DNA of 32,231 nt from Bacillus timonensis (lineage in GTDB: Bacteria > Bacillota > Bacilli > Bacillales > Bacillaceae_L), in the NCBI RefSeq assembly GCF_004799755.1, contig NZ_SLUB01000053.1:1-32231 (forward strand), written 5' to 3'. Shown here piece by piece: positions 23,057 through 31,961 of the stretch. The translations under genes and the position numbers were made by a program. How positions within the stretch are numbered: the stretch's first letter is position 1; each line of letters opens with the position of its first letter. The notes beneath the pieces are model-generated. The model was not told the origin of the DNA, did not search any database, and saw only the letters and a program-made list of their open reading frames with translations.

Positions 23057-24904
23057 CATCATATCCTTCCAAATATACATTTGAGGTTTTCGTGATTCCA
23101 TATAGTAGATGCTCTTATTTTGGTCATTTCCTACCCACACACCAGCTGTATATTGATTAGTGAGCCCAATAAACCAAAGGTCTTTCACATCATTCGTCGT
23201 TCCCGTTTTCCCTCCAATATAACTTGTAGAAAAATATGCTTCTTTACCTGTTCCCGACTTTACAACATCCTCAAGTAAGATTCTTACCTTTTGATTAGCA
23301 GACTCACTCCACACCACTTCAGGTTTTTCATCCCATTCATAAAGGATGTTTCCTTGGAAATCAGTCACCCTTGTAATTCCATGTGCTTTAATAAATTGAC
23401 CGTTGTTTGCAAACGTAGCAAAGGCATTTGTCATCTCCAAGGGAGACATTCCATAAGTGAATCCACCAATGGCTGCAGGTAAACTGTGGTCTTCTTTAAC
23501 TACATTCGAAAAATGAAGCTTGTCTAAATATGAAAATGCATGTTCAATTCCAATTCTTTCAAACAACCGTACAGCAGGGGTGTTGTAGGAATACTTAAAA
23601 GCTGTTCGTAAAGTAACATTTCCATATTGTCCGCCCCCATAATTTCGCGGGCAATATCCACTTTTACAATAGTTATTGGCATTAATTGTTTGTGAAATGG
23701 AGGCCCCCGTTTGATCAAAATATGGCGCATAAACAAGCAAAGGCTTAATCACAGAACCTGGTTGGCGAAAGGCTTGAAAGGCGCGATGGAACGTAAACTT
23801 TTGATAGTTTTTTCCGCCTGCAATTGCGACAATACGATTCGTCGTATGATCAATAACGGCAGCTGCTCCTTGAACATTTGCATAGGGTAAATGGCGTTCC
23901 AAAGCTTGTACAGCTTCTTTTTGTATACTTGGGTTTAACGCTGTCTCAATCATGATTCCAGATTCGAGAACTTCGTTTACCTTCTGATCCAAGCCTTTTT
24001 GAAGTTCTTTCTTTTCGTTGTCAGTTGCAGAATGGAGATTTTCATTAAAACCTTCTTTTTCTGCAATTAATTCTTCAAGCTCATGATAAATATAAGTTGA
24101 ATAATCTGGATACTGGTCAATACGATTACTCATCTTAAGCTCAATCGGTTCCTGTACTGCTTTTTCATATTCTTCAGTTGTGATTTTCCCTGCCTCTACT
24201 AATCTTTGTAGAATACGTTCTTGTCGTTTCTTTGTATTAGAAAAATTCGTAATTGGATTGTAAAGGGACGGGTTATTCGGGATAGCACTTAAAAATGCGA
24301 TTTTCGCCAGTGTAGCATCCTTAATGGACTGGTTAAAGTAAAGCTTGGCTGCCGTTTCAATTCCATATGCCCCATTTTGGAAATAAATGGCGTTAATGTA
24401 TAACGTTAAAATTTCCTCTTTCGTCAGTGTTCGTTCTAATTGATACGAATATAAGAGCTCACTTAATTTACGATTATAAGTCTTTTCATTTGTTAAATAA
24501 AGATTTCGTGCAAGCTGCTGGGTGATTGTACTACCACCTTGATCAATTGAGTCATTTTCCAGATTGATGAGGGCTGCCCGACCAATCCCCGTAATATCAA
24601 ATCCTATATGCTCATAATAATGCTGATCCTCAATTGTTATAAACAAATCCTTCACAATTTGTGGAATTTCTTCTGCAGGTAGGATTGTGCGGTTTTGACC
24701 CTGACGGATCTCCGAAATCACTTTTCCAGTGCTGTCTTTTATATAGCTTGTCTGTGGTAACACAACATCGCCAATTGGAATTTCCTCATCAAGTACGGTG
24801 TTGAAGCTCCTTGATGACTTCAACTCACTATGGACTTGGTATAACACAAACATAAACAATAGAAAAAGAATAAAAGTGATGAAATACCCTGTTTGTCTTC
24901 TCAT
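23039..24904 (-). CDS. pbpD: PbpD, class A penicillin-binding protein 4
   Basis: A 621-residue bifunctional peptidoglycan synthase (B. subtilis PbpD has 624). An N-terminal membrane anchor (about 7-24) is followed by the GT51 glycosyltransferase (about 60-240), with Glu92 in TIEDQHYYEHIGFD and GGSTITQQLARN (123-134), and by the transpeptidase (about 340-610), with Ser384 in SVIK, SYN at 439-441 and KTGT at 566-569. I chose the ATG at 24902-24904; the GTG-rich extension upstream to 24961 lacks a ribosome binding site and crosses the yuxJ terminator. It polymerises and cross-links glycan strands outside the membrane and is a target of beta-lactams. Confidence 0.94.
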   Translation of the reverse strand: MRRQTGYFITFILFLLFMFVLYQVHSELKSSRSFNTVLDEEIPIGDVVLPQTSYIKDSTGKVISEIRQGQNRTILPAEEIPQIVKDLFITIEDQHYYEHIGFDITGIGRAALINLENDSIDQGGSTITQQLARNLYLTNEKTYNRKLSELLYSYQLERTLTKEEILTLYINAIYFQNGAYGIETAAKLYFNQSIKDATLAKIAFLSAIPNNPSLYNPITNFSNTKKRQERILQRLVEAGKITTEEYEKAVQEPIELKMSNRIDQYPDYSTYIYHELEELIAEKEGFNENLHSATDNEKKELQKGLDQKVNEVLESGIMIETALNPSIQKEAVQALERHLPYANVQGAAAVIDHTTNRIVAIAGGKNYQKFTFHRAFQAFRQPGSVIKPLLVYAPYFDQTGASISQTINANNYCKSGYCPRNYGGGQYGNVTLRTAFKYSYNTPAVRLFERIGIEHAFSYLDKLHFSNVVKEDHSLPAAIGGFTYGMSPLEMTNAFATFANNGQFIKAHGITRVTDFQGNILYEWDEKPEVVWSESANQKVRILLEDVVKSGTGKEAYFSTSYIGGKTGTTNDVKDLWFIGLTNQYTAGVWVGNDQNKSIYYMESRKPQMYIWKDMMKASHK

Positions 24905-24942
24905 AGATAACACTCTCTCAAAGATTACTATTCTCCCATTAT

Positions 24943-24973
24943 ATAAAAAAACAGACGGCATTTGCCATCTGTT
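24943..24973 (-). terminator. terminator of yuxJ
   Basis: A 10-bp stem (24950-24959 with 24964-24973, one G-T pair) with an A-rich plus strand giving a T-run on the minus strand. It directly follows the yuxJ stop codon. Confidence 0.82.
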
Positions 24974-26185
24974 TTACGCAGCATGTTGAGTTGACTTATC
25001 AGAATGTCGAACAACACTTAGCCTTAAAATGATCGCCCCGGTTAAAAACAGCCCACTTGTTATGAAAAAGACGGTAGAAATACCGAAGAACCCACTTAGG
25101 ATTCCTCCGGATATTGGACCAATCACATTCCCTAAAAAACGAAAACTGACATTATAGCCTTGGACTTCTCCCTGCATCGAAAGAGGGGCAACTTGGCGGA
25201 TATAGGCTGTCATACACGGAATTAAACCACCGACTGCCATGCCAAATAAAAATCTACATAAAACAAGCTGCCATAATTCATTTACAAGACCTTGAGGGAT
25301 AAACAAAATGGAACAGGCGAGGAGAAGGAATGTTAAAATCTTTTCATGCCCGATTCGGTCTCCTAATTTCCCCCATTGTCTCGTAAATAATAAATTTCCA
25401 AATCCAGTCGCTGAAAACGCCATTCCAGCTAAAAATACAATATTACTACTGTCGGTTAAGTGCGTTACATATAATGCTAGTAAGGGCTGGATACTGAAAT
25501 TTGCTACTTGAATGAGTGTTGAAATCAACATCACGGTTAATAAAACGGGGTTTTTGAAGATATGAATTAATACCTCTTTACGCGTATATTTCTTAACCGT
25601 CGTACTTGTTTCATTTAGCCGTACTTCTTTAATACCAAAACCTACTAGAATGACTGCACCTAAAATCACCACGGCAGTGATGACAAAGGTATATTGAAAA
25701 CCGACTGCATCAGCAAGCAATCCACCTAATAATGGACCAAATAATGCTCCAGAAACATTACCCATTTGAAGAGTCCCTAATGTTTTTCCTGCAATTTCCT
25801 TCGGTGTTTGTGCTGAAATGAGGGCTAGGGAGGTCGGGATAAATCCAGTTACCACACCCATAAAAAGCCTCAAAACAAATAATTGTTCAACTGTATTCAC
25901 ATACCCCATTAAAAAGATGCTAAAGGCAATGCCAGTCCCTGTAATTAATAGAATCTTTTTGTAGCCATTTCGATCTCCAAAACGTCCCCAAATTGGTGAA
26001 ATAAAAAAAGCGGTGAAGAAGGTTGCAGCAAAGACTAAGCCGGCCCACCGTTGCACAAAGCCATCTGAGTAATCTCCAAACGTTTCGATATATAAAGACA
26101 GAAATGGCATAATCATTGTTGCACTAGCTGCAACAAAAAAATTGGCAAACCACATAATAACTAGATTACGCTTGGCTGTTTGAAT
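24974..26185 (-). CDS. yuxJ: YuxJ, major facilitator superfamily efflux transporter
   Basis: A 403-residue MFS transporter with about 12 membrane segments (B. subtilis YuxJ has 392). Motif A is visible as GRFGDRNGYKK between segments 2 and 3 and again in the second half as GKLGDRIGHEK. A proline- and glycine-rich motif (GPLLGGLLAD) fits a drug/proton antiporter. The start is unusual: GTG at 26192-26194 overlaps the ribosome binding site AGAAGGTG, whereas ATT at 26183-26185 (giving (M)QTAKRNLV) sits at ideal spacing; I give the ATT start. It precedes pbpD on the same strand with a terminator between them. Confidence 0.85.
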   Translation of the reverse strand: MQTAKRNLVIMWFANFFVAASATMIMPFLSLYIETFGDYSDGFVQRWAGLVFAATFFTAFFISPIWGRFGDRNGYKKILLITGTGIAFSIFLMGYVNTVEQLFVLRLFMGVVTGFIPTSLALISAQTPKEIAGKTLGTLQMGNVSGALFGPLLGGLLADAVGFQYTFVITAVVILGAVILVGFGIKEVRLNETSTTVKKYTRKEVLIHIFKNPVLLTVMLISTLIQVANFSIQPLLALYVTHLTDSSNIVFLAGMAFSATGFGNLLFTRQWGKLGDRIGHEKILTFLLLACSILFIPQGLVNELWQLVLCRFLFGMAVGGLIPCMTAYIRQVAPLSMQGEVQGYNVSFRFLGNVIGPISGGILSGFFGISTVFFITSGLFLTGAIILRLSVVRHSDKSTQHAA

Positions 26186-26286
26186 GGATAACACCTTCTC
26201 AATTCGGATATTTCGATTTACTAAATATTATAGAATATTATCTTACTTTATTAAAGGTAAAAAAGCATATATATTATAAATATATT

Positions 26287-26315
26287 CTGAAAAATAAAGG
26301 GAATCGTGTTATAAT
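26287..26315 (+). promoter_or_regulatory. SigA-like promoter of kapD
   Basis: CTGAAA (26287-26292) and TATAAT (26310-26315) with a 17-bp spacer. Between it and the start lies a small hairpin (AGAAGT/ACTTCT, 26355-26371). Confidence 0.5.
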
Positions 26316-26405
26316 ATTTAAAAAGATGTTCGTCTAAGTTTAACTTTATTCAGCAGAAGTTAGCCACTTCTTTGGTAAAAGAAATATGACAAAGGAGGTT
26401 TAGGT

Positions 26406-27029
26406 GTGGATAATCAGCATCAATATTTGTTCATAGATTTTGAATTTACGATGCCTGAGGGAAAAAGCAACCCACAAGGATTCTACCCCGAGATTATAGA
26501 GGTTGGTCTTGTAGCTGTGAAGAATCAGAAGATAATGGACCAATACTCTTCCTATGTAAAACCGATAAAATTTACTACACTAACTGAACGGTGCAAATCC
26601 TTTTTACACATCTCTCAGGAGCAAGTAAATGACGGAATATCGTTTCAACATCTAGTGAACAAGCTATCTGAATATGAAAAAACATCCTCAAGCACCATTA
26701 TAACTTGGGGAAATATGGATATGAAGGTTCTACGTCACAATTGTCAAAAGGCTGGAGTTCTTTTTCCTTTTAAAGGAAAACAACGAGATCTGTCAATGGA
26801 ATATAAACGTTTTTTCGGAGACCAAAACCAAACAGGTCTTTGGAAGGCAGTTCAGGAATATGGTAAAGAAGGGACAGGTAAACACCATTGTGCCCTCGAT
26901 GATGCACTTACAACCTTTAATATATTCAAGTTAGTTGAAAATGATAAACGTTATTTAGCAAAACCTGAGCCAACAACTATCGGCGATCGTGTTGACTTCT
27001 CGAAAGTCTTAAATAAATTTGCCTTATAA
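26406..27029 (+). CDS. kapD: KapD, DEDDh 3'-5' exonuclease-like inhibitor of the KinA pathway
   Basis: A 207-residue DEDDh exonuclease-fold protein (B. subtilis KapD has 205). The four acidic residues and the histidine are all present: Asp11 and Glu13 in FIDFEFTMPEG, Asp105 in TWGNMDMK, and His161 and Asp166 in HHCALDDALTT. Overproduction of KapD in B. subtilis inhibits the KinA pathway to sporulation; whether it does so as a nuclease is not known to me. The start is GTG at 26406, 7 bp after AAAGGAGG. It is monocistronic. Confidence 0.92.
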   Translation: MDNQHQYLFIDFEFTMPEGKSNPQGFYPEIIEVGLVAVKNQKIMDQYSSYVKPIKFTTLTERCKSFLHISQEQVNDGISFQHLVNKLSEYEKTSSSTIITWGNMDMKVLRHNCQKAGVLFPFKGKQRDLSMEYKRFFGDQNQTGLWKAVQEYGKEGTGKHHCALDDALTTFNIFKLVENDKRYLAKPEPTTIGDRVDFSKVLNKFAL

Positions 27030-27068
27030 AAACCAATTCACCCCAAAGTGTGGATTGGTTTTTATTTT
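27030..27068 (+). terminator. intrinsic terminator of kapD
   Basis: AAACCAAT (27030-27037) pairs with ATTGGTTT (27054-27061), followed by a T-run. Confidence 0.85.
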
Positions 27069-27160
27069 TTCTGTTTTATACACTACCGGATTTTTACAAT
27101 GGATTCAAAAAATAATCGCATCCCGTTAGGATATCCTAATTGGAAAAGGAGGGATGCTCA

Positions 27161-28486
27161 ATGTTTATAGGTCATAAAATCGAAAATCCACAAACGATTA
27201 CTTTATATATTGACCCAGGATTACAGGAGTTTTCCAGTGAACTTGGTACACAGGAACAAGGGAAAAAGCTTTACTTTAACGAAAGCATACGAATGTATCT
27301 AAAAGAAAAAGTCCCCAACCTGAATCCGAATATTGTAAAAGTTATGATGGGGACAATCGTTGTTGCTACTGTTTCACTGGTAGGGGGGAATCATTCATCT
27401 ACCGTGGAAGCTGCAAGTAATGGTCAAGTAAGTCAAAGTCAATCTACACATACAGTGGCAAATGGAGATACCTTATATGGAATTGCTAATCAATATAATC
27501 TGACCGTCTCTCAATTAAAACAGTTAAACCATTTGACTGGAGATATGATTTATCCTGGTCAAACACTTGTGATCAGTGAGTCGCAACCACCTAAGACAAC
27601 CGCCACATATACGGTAAACCGCGGTGATACTCTTTATTCAATTGCAAATTCGTATAATATGAGCGTGGATCAATTAAAGCAATTAAATAATCTTACATCA
27701 AATACGATTCAAGTAGGGCAATCCTTACAAGTAATTGGTACTGCACCAGAGTCCGCACAAATTCAAGCACAAACCTATACGGTTCAACCTGGTGATTCGC
27801 TATATTCAATTGCCCAGCGAGCTAACACAACCGTAGACCAAATTATGAAAAATAATCAATTAACCTCATCAATCATTTATGTTGGCCAAACCTTACAACT
27901 AGGAAGCACAATATCGACTCCACCACAAAATGTAGCAAGTGCTACATACACCGTCAAAGCTGGAGACACTTTATATGGAATTGCACGCACTTATAATATG
28001 AGTGTTACAGAACTTAAAAATCTCAATAATCTTACAAGCAATACCCTTTCGATCGGACAAGTCCTAAATGTGACCGGAAATGCAAAAGCGGAATCAAATG
28101 TACCAAATAGGGAGCAAGTTTTGAAAGATTTAGTTTCAGATAGCTATAATTTTATCGGGATTCCTTATCTTTGGGGAGGAACGACAACGGCGGGGTTTGA
28201 TTGCTCAGGATTTGTTTCGTTTATGCATGCTAGACATGGAATAGACATCCCAAGGAACACATCAGCTGGCTACTATAAAATGGGCACCTCTGTTTCAAAA
28301 GCAAATCTCCAACCAGGTGATTTAGTATTTTTTGCTGTCAATAATACAGGCCAAATATCGCATGTTGGTTTTTATGTAGGCAATAATGAGTTTATATCCG
28401 CCACATCCTCGAAAGGAATCGCGGCTGTGTCCATGGATAATTCGTATTGGTCCAAGTATTATGTAGGTGCCAAGCGGGTTTACTAA
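27161..28486 (+). CDS. cell-wall hydrolase, four LysM domains plus NlpC/P60
   Basis: A 441-residue D,L-endopeptidase-type wall hydrolase. An unusual N-terminal region (1-55) precedes one membrane segment (about 57-76) that ends VEAA, a possible cleavage site. Four LysM domains follow (about 97-139, 150-192, 206-248 and 263-305), each starting [HY]TV-x(3)-GD[ST]LY, then a short linker and a C-terminal NlpC/P60 domain (322-441). Cys348 (FDCSGF) and His401 (SHVGFY) are the catalytic pair; the third position holds Ser413 (EFISA) where the family often has His. Related to LytE/LytF/CwlS of B. subtilis in layout. The ATG at 27161 follows AAAGGAGGG; a TTG at 27140 would start before that site. Confidence 0.9.
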   Translation: MFIGHKIENPQTITLYIDPGLQEFSSELGTQEQGKKLYFNESIRMYLKEKVPNLNPNIVKVMMGTIVVATVSLVGGNHSSTVEAASNGQVSQSQSTHTVANGDTLYGIANQYNLTVSQLKQLNHLTGDMIYPGQTLVISESQPPKTTATYTVNRGDTLYSIANSYNMSVDQLKQLNNLTSNTIQVGQSLQVIGTAPESAQIQAQTYTVQPGDSLYSIAQRANTTVDQIMKNNQLTSSIIYVGQTLQLGSTISTPPQNVASATYTVKAGDTLYGIARTYNMSVTELKNLNNLTSNTLSIGQVLNVTGNAKAESNVPNREQVLKDLVSDSYNFIGIPYLWGGTTTAGFDCSGFVSFMHARHGIDIPRNTSAGYYKMGTSVSKANLQPGDLVFFAVNNTGQISHVGFYVGNNEFISATSSKGIAAVSMDNSYWSKYYVGAKRVY

Positions 28487-28490
28487 TAAG

Positions 28491-28526
28491 AAAAACCTAC
28501 GGAAATGATACTTCCGTAGGTTTTTT
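28491..28526. terminator. bidirectional terminator between the wall hydrolase and kapB
   Basis: A perfect 14-bp stem (28491-28504 with 28512-28525) with T-runs on both strands. Confidence 0.92.
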
Positions 28527-28541
28527 ACGACTAAAATGGCT

Positions 28542-28925
28542 TTATTTAAAATAATCCATCTCTAATACCTTCATGTTTTCCAGGCTGCGCTTTGCCCATT
28601 CCGTGCCTTCTGTTTCTAGGTCAGTCTTTGTTTTTTCCACAGCTTCCTTTAAAGAGGATTTATACTCAGGAATATCCCCAGAAAAGGCGCGAACCATCTT
28701 TTTCGGTACATTGGTTTGTTCATTAAAAGCTAGTGCTCTCCGCTCTTGGAAAAACGGCACGTTTGGATCTTTCGGTGAATGAATGTCTCCTTGCATTGGA
28801 TGCTTTAGTACAGCCTTTACCTTCACAAGATAGTGTTCGGGCTTAATCGCTGTAATTTCGCCAATATATTTTCCTGTTTTATAAATTCCTGTTACAATGT
28901 CACCGATATTTAATTCGTCAGACAT
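28542..28925 (-). CDS. kapB: KapB, kinase-associated protein B
   Basis: A 127-residue KapB family protein (B. subtilis 128). An SH3-like beta-barrel N-terminal part (about 7-45, GDIVTGIYKTGKYIGEI) is followed by the conserved LKHPMQGD, FFQERRALAF and NVPK blocks and by a C-terminal helix. KapB is required for KinB-dependent phosphorelay activity in sporulation; the kinB gene that accompanies it in B. subtilis is not here. I chose the ATG at 28923-28925 (MSDELNIG), 8 bp after AAGGGAG; other in-frame ATG codons upstream are too close or lack a site. No lipobox is seen. Confidence 0.9.
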   Translation of the reverse strand: MSDELNIGDIVTGIYKTGKYIGEITAIKPEHYLVKVKAVLKHPMQGDIHSPKDPNVPFFQERRALAFNEQTNVPKKMVRAFSGDIPEYKSSLKEAVEKTKTDLETEGTEWAKRSLENMKVLEMDYFK

Positions 28926-28999
28926 TAACATCACTCCCTTCGCAAATGAATGCACCATCACTATCTACATTATAACCGACCATAATCGAACAAGCATCT

Positions 29000-29028
29000 A
29001 TAACACGTTCAAAGGAATGTGATATAAT
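29000..29028 (+). promoter_or_regulatory. SigA-like promoter of the small membrane gene
   Basis: ATAACA (29000-29005) and TATAAT (29023-29028) with a 17-bp spacer. Confidence 0.5.
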
Positions 29029-29066
29029 AATGAAAGTTGTCATTACCGGTTGAAAGGTGTGTAGTA

Positions 29067-29276
29067 ATGCTGTTTTTACCAATACTGAATCTGTTTCTAT
29101 ATTTTCCTGAGGATAAATCAGAATATATTCCAGCTGTCATAAAACTGGTTATTTGCATCATGATTGCGATTTTCGTCTTTCGTTTAATTATAAAGCACTC
29201 AAAAAAAGAGCAGGCAAAAGCTGAGGAGCTTGAAAAGAAGCTAATGAATCAAGACAAAGATCATAGTTTGAAGTAA
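29067..29276 (+). CDS. small membrane protein, 69 residues
   Basis: An unrecognised 69-residue protein. Two hydrophobic stretches (about 1-12 and 21-39, VIKLVICIMIAIFVFRLII) precede a charged helical tail (KKEQAKAEELEKKLM) that looks like a short coiled coil in the cytoplasm. The ATG at 29067 follows AAAGGTG; the in-frame ATG at 29037 has no site. It has its own promoter and shares a terminator with yugF. Confidence 0.68.
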   Translation: MLFLPILNLFLYFPEDKSEYIPAVIKLVICIMIAIFVFRLIIKHSKKEQAKAEELEKKLMNQDKDHSLK

Positions 29277-29296
29277 TCTTTAGGTGATTATTTGCT

Positions 29297-29326
29297 AAAA
29301 AAAGATGGGGATACCCATCTTTTTTT
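29297..29326. terminator. bidirectional terminator before yugF end
   Basis: A perfect 13-bp stem (29297-29309 with 29314-29326), loop GATA. The yugF stop codon begins within the last bases. Confidence 0.92.
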
Positions 29327-30128
29327 AAATGAAATTCTTAATATAAGTAGCTACCTTTTCCGGGCATTCTTCAGGGACCAAATGACCAGTGTTTTTAATC
29401 GATACGAATGTAGAATGAGGTAAATCTTGATGAAGCCTTCTCCCCACAGAAATGGGAACAACCCGATCTTGTTCACCCCAAATTAATAAAACAGGATGCT
29501 TGATTTGTTTTAGTTCCTCAGACGATAAATCACCTTCCCGATGACGGATCATCCTTGTTAGTCCCATAAAAATCCGATTATCTAAGAATGGTTCCGTGTA
29601 CCCATCAATCATTTCTTGATCAATCAGCTCATGATTGTGAACGACATTTCGTAAATTATGTAATACACCTTGCTTTGCAAGCTTTTTCTTCACAATGAAA
29701 TGAAAATAGGGAAGATAGGAAGAATAGATTAAGGACTTTGGCATCCTCTTCATATATCCTGAGCTACACAATAATACTAATTTATCGACTAAAGCTGGTT
29801 CTTGTTTAGCCATGTATAAACAAATTTGCCCCCCCATTGAATGTCCTACCAAATTAATTTTTGTGAAATGAAAAGAACGAATTAACTCACTAACGACAGA
29901 TGCAATATTTGAATACGAGTATGTGAACCTTATTGATTTCTCGCTTTTTCCAAATGGAGGAAGATCCACAGAGAGAATGGTATAGTTTTTTGATAGGATT
30001 GGAATAAGCCTTCGAAAGCTGAAGGATGATGATAAAAAACCATGCAATAACACGAGTACAGGTTTTTCATTATCTAGATGGTAGAACTCATAATGAAGGT
30101 TAATTCCCTTTATTTGTATTGTATCCAT
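29325..30128 (-). CDS. yugF: YugF-like alpha/beta hydrolase
   Basis: A 267-residue alpha/beta hydrolase. The catalytic triad is visible: Ser97 in GHSMGG, Asp221 in WGEQDRVVP and His249 in NTGHLVPEE, with LLHGF (27-31) as the oxyanion-hole motif. The substrate is unknown; esterases and meta-cleavage hydrolases share these motifs. The start is uncertain: ATG at 30126-30128 is given, and a GTG at 30141-30143 in frame would add five residues, but its AGGAT site would be directly adjacent. Position next to alaR-alaT matches B. subtilis yugF. Confidence 0.82.
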   Translation of the reverse strand: MDTIQIKGINLHYEFYHLDNEKPVLVLLHGFLSSSFSFRRLIPILSKNYTILSVDLPPFGKSEKSIRFTYSYSNIASVVSELIRSFHFTKINLVGHSMGGQICLYMAKQEPALVDKLVLLCSSGYMKRMPKSLIYSSYLPYFHFIVKKKLAKQGVLHNLRNVVHNHELIDQEMIDGYTEPFLDNRIFMGLTRMIRHREGDLSSEELKQIKHPVLLIWGEQDRVVPISVGRRLHQDLPHSTFVSIKNTGHLVPEECPEKVATYIKNFI

Positions 30129-30244
30129 TGATGGAAAATCCACATCCTATTTAAAAGATTTATCCCTATTTTTACCAAGGGGCAAAGAAAAACTCATAAA
30201 GTTTTGAATGAATAAAAAATTTTACAATATCCTACTCATTTATC

Positions 30245-30253
30245 TGATATAAT
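30245..30253 (+). promoter_or_regulatory. extended -10 promoter of alaR-alaT
   Basis: TG-A-TATAAT is a perfect extended -10 element, 42 bp before the alaR start. The -35 is weak, which leaves room for activation. Confidence 0.6.
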
Positions 30254-30294
30254 AAGTGACAAAAATTATTTCAAAAAAACTAGGGGTGACCTTT

Positions 30295-30795
30295 ATGCAA
30301 TTACAGGAAAATGAAATTGAAATACTTGAGATCATTGAAAATAATGGACGACTTCCTGTAGAAACAATCGCAAAATTAGTTGGCAAAAATGTCGATGAAG
30401 TCGAAACCATTATTCGTAAGCTAGAGGAACTAAAGATTATTGTAGAATATAACACAATTGTTGACTGGAAGAAAGTTGCAGGTCACGAAGGTGTGACAGC
30501 CATGATTGATGTCAAGGTAACTCCGAAAAAAGGTGTAGGTTTTGATGAAATTGCCAAGCGTATCTATCACTTTAAGGAAGTAAAATCTGTTTATTTAATG
30601 TCTGGTGCCTATGACTTGTCAGTTGTCATTGAAGGAAAAACAATGTCAGAAGTTGGGTCCTTTGTTTCTGAAAAACTTTCAACACTGGATTCCGTTCTTT
30701 CCACAACCACACATTTTATTTTGAAAAAATATAAGCATGATGGAACCATTTTTGACCAAGGCGAAGATGATAAACGGATTGTGGTGACACCATGA
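30295..30795 (+). CDS. alaR: AlaR, Lrp/AsnC family regulator
   Basis: A 166-residue regulator, identical in length to B. subtilis AlaR (YugG). An N-terminal winged helix-turn-helix (about 3-55; LPVETIAKLVGKNVDEVETIIRKL) is followed by the ligand-binding RAM domain (about 65-150; TAMIDVKV, YLMSGAYDLSVVIEG). In B. subtilis AlaR activates alaT in response to alanine. The ATG at 30295 follows AGGGGTGA; an ATG at 30256 upstream in frame is rejected. It overlaps alaT as ATGA. Confidence 0.9.
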   Translation: MQLQENEIEILEIIENNGRLPVETIAKLVGKNVDEVETIIRKLEELKIIVEYNTIVDWKKVAGHEGVTAMIDVKVTPKKGVGFDEIAKRIYHFKEVKSVYLMSGAYDLSVVIEGKTMSEVGSFVSEKLSTLDSVLSTTTHFILKKYKHDGTIFDQGEDDKRIVVTP

Positions 30796-31961
30796 CTACC
30801 CACTACCTTTCTAAAAAAGTACAAGAATTAAAGCCTTCCGGGATCCGCAGATTCTTTGATTTAGCGGTTACGATGGAAGGAGTCATTTCCTTGGGTGTGG
30901 GCGAACCAGACTTTGTAACACCTTGGTCGATTAGAGAGGCAAGTATCGCATCCATTGAAGCGGGGATTACTTCATACACTGGAAATGCAGGACTGCTTGA
31001 ATTGCGGCAGGAAATTTCGGCTTATTTACATAAGTCCTTCGGTGTTGAGTATTCACCAAATAATGAGATTATTGTCACGGTGGGTGGTAGCCAAGCAATT
31101 GACTTAGCCATTCGAGCACTTATTGATCCAGGTGACGAGGTTATTATTGTGGAGCCAACTTTTGTTGCATATAGCCCTATCGTTTCACTGGCAGGGGGAA
31201 TTCCGGTGCCTGTGAATACAAAGGCTGAAAATGAATTTAAGTTGCAGCCTGAAGAAATTGAAAATGTCGTTACTGATCGTACAAAAGCTATTATTATTTG
31301 TTCTCCAAATAATCCGACGGGTACGATGCTGAAGAAAGAAGAACTTGAGGCCATAGCGAAAATTGTTGAAGAACACGATTTGGTTGTCATTTCAGATGAA
31401 ATATATGCAGAGCTTTCCTATGAAGGGAAATATACAAGCTTCTCGAGCATCCCAGGGATGTTTGAGCGGACAATCTTAGTATCGGGGTTTTCTAAGGGCT
31501 TTGCGATGACGGGGTGGCGCTTAGGATATTCAGCGGCTCCAAGAGAAATTTCGGAAGCAATGTTAAAAATTCACCAATATACAATGATGTGTGCCTCAAC
31601 AATGGCTCAATATGGGGCGATCGAAGCTCTTCGAAATGGTCTTCCTGAAGTAGAGTATATGAGAAAAAGCTATCGTCAGCGAAGAAACTTCTTCGTATCT
31701 TCCTTGCAGGAAATCGGCTTAACTTGCCACACACCAGGGGGAGCTTTCTATGCTTTTCCATCAATTAAACAAACAGGGCTATCTTCAGAGGAATTTGCAC
31801 ACCGGTTATTAATGGAGGAAAAAGTTGCGGTTGTTCCCGGTAATGTCTTTGGAGAAAGTGGCGAAGGTTATATTCGTTGCTCCTATGCATCATCCCTTGA
31901 ACAACTTCAAGAAGCTGTAAAACGGATGGGACAATTCCTAAAAAATAATAACCTCGTGTAA
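30792..31961 (+). CDS. alaT: AlaT, alanine-type class I aminotransferase
   Basis: A 389-residue PLP-dependent aminotransferase (B. subtilis AlaT has 386). Landmarks are the PNNPTG motif (172-177, Asn174), SDEIYAE (Asp202 contacts the pyridine nitrogen), Lys235 in SGFSKGFAMTGWRLGY (Schiff base), and a C-terminal IRCSYASS with the substrate-carboxylate arginine. It interconverts alanine and pyruvate with 2-oxoglutarate/glutamate. The start overlaps the alaR stop. It has no intrinsic terminator of its own; an IS end begins 10 bp after its stop codon. Confidence 0.92.
   Translation: MTTHYLSKKVQELKPSGIRRFFDLAVTMEGVISLGVGEPDFVTPWSIREASIASIEAGITSYTGNAGLLELRQEISAYLHKSFGVEYSPNNEIIVTVGGSQAIDLAIRALIDPGDEVIIVEPTFVAYSPIVSLAGGIPVPVNTKAENEFKLQPEEIENVVTDRTKAIIICSPNNPTGTMLKKEELEAIAKIVEEHDLVVISDEIYAELSYEGKYTSFSSIPGMFERTILVSGFSKGFAMTGWRLGYSAAPREISEAMLKIHQYTMMCASTMAQYGAIEALRNGLPEVEYMRKSYRQRRNFFVSSLQEIGLTCHTPGGAFYAFPSIKQTGLSSEEFAHRLLMEEKVAVVPGNVFGESGEGYIRCSYASSLEQLQEAVKRMGQFLKNNNLV

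Noticed and set aside
24905-24961. N-terminal extension of PbpD by 19 residues
   Set aside because: It lies next to the yuxJ terminator, has no ribosome binding site and is not needed for the family length.
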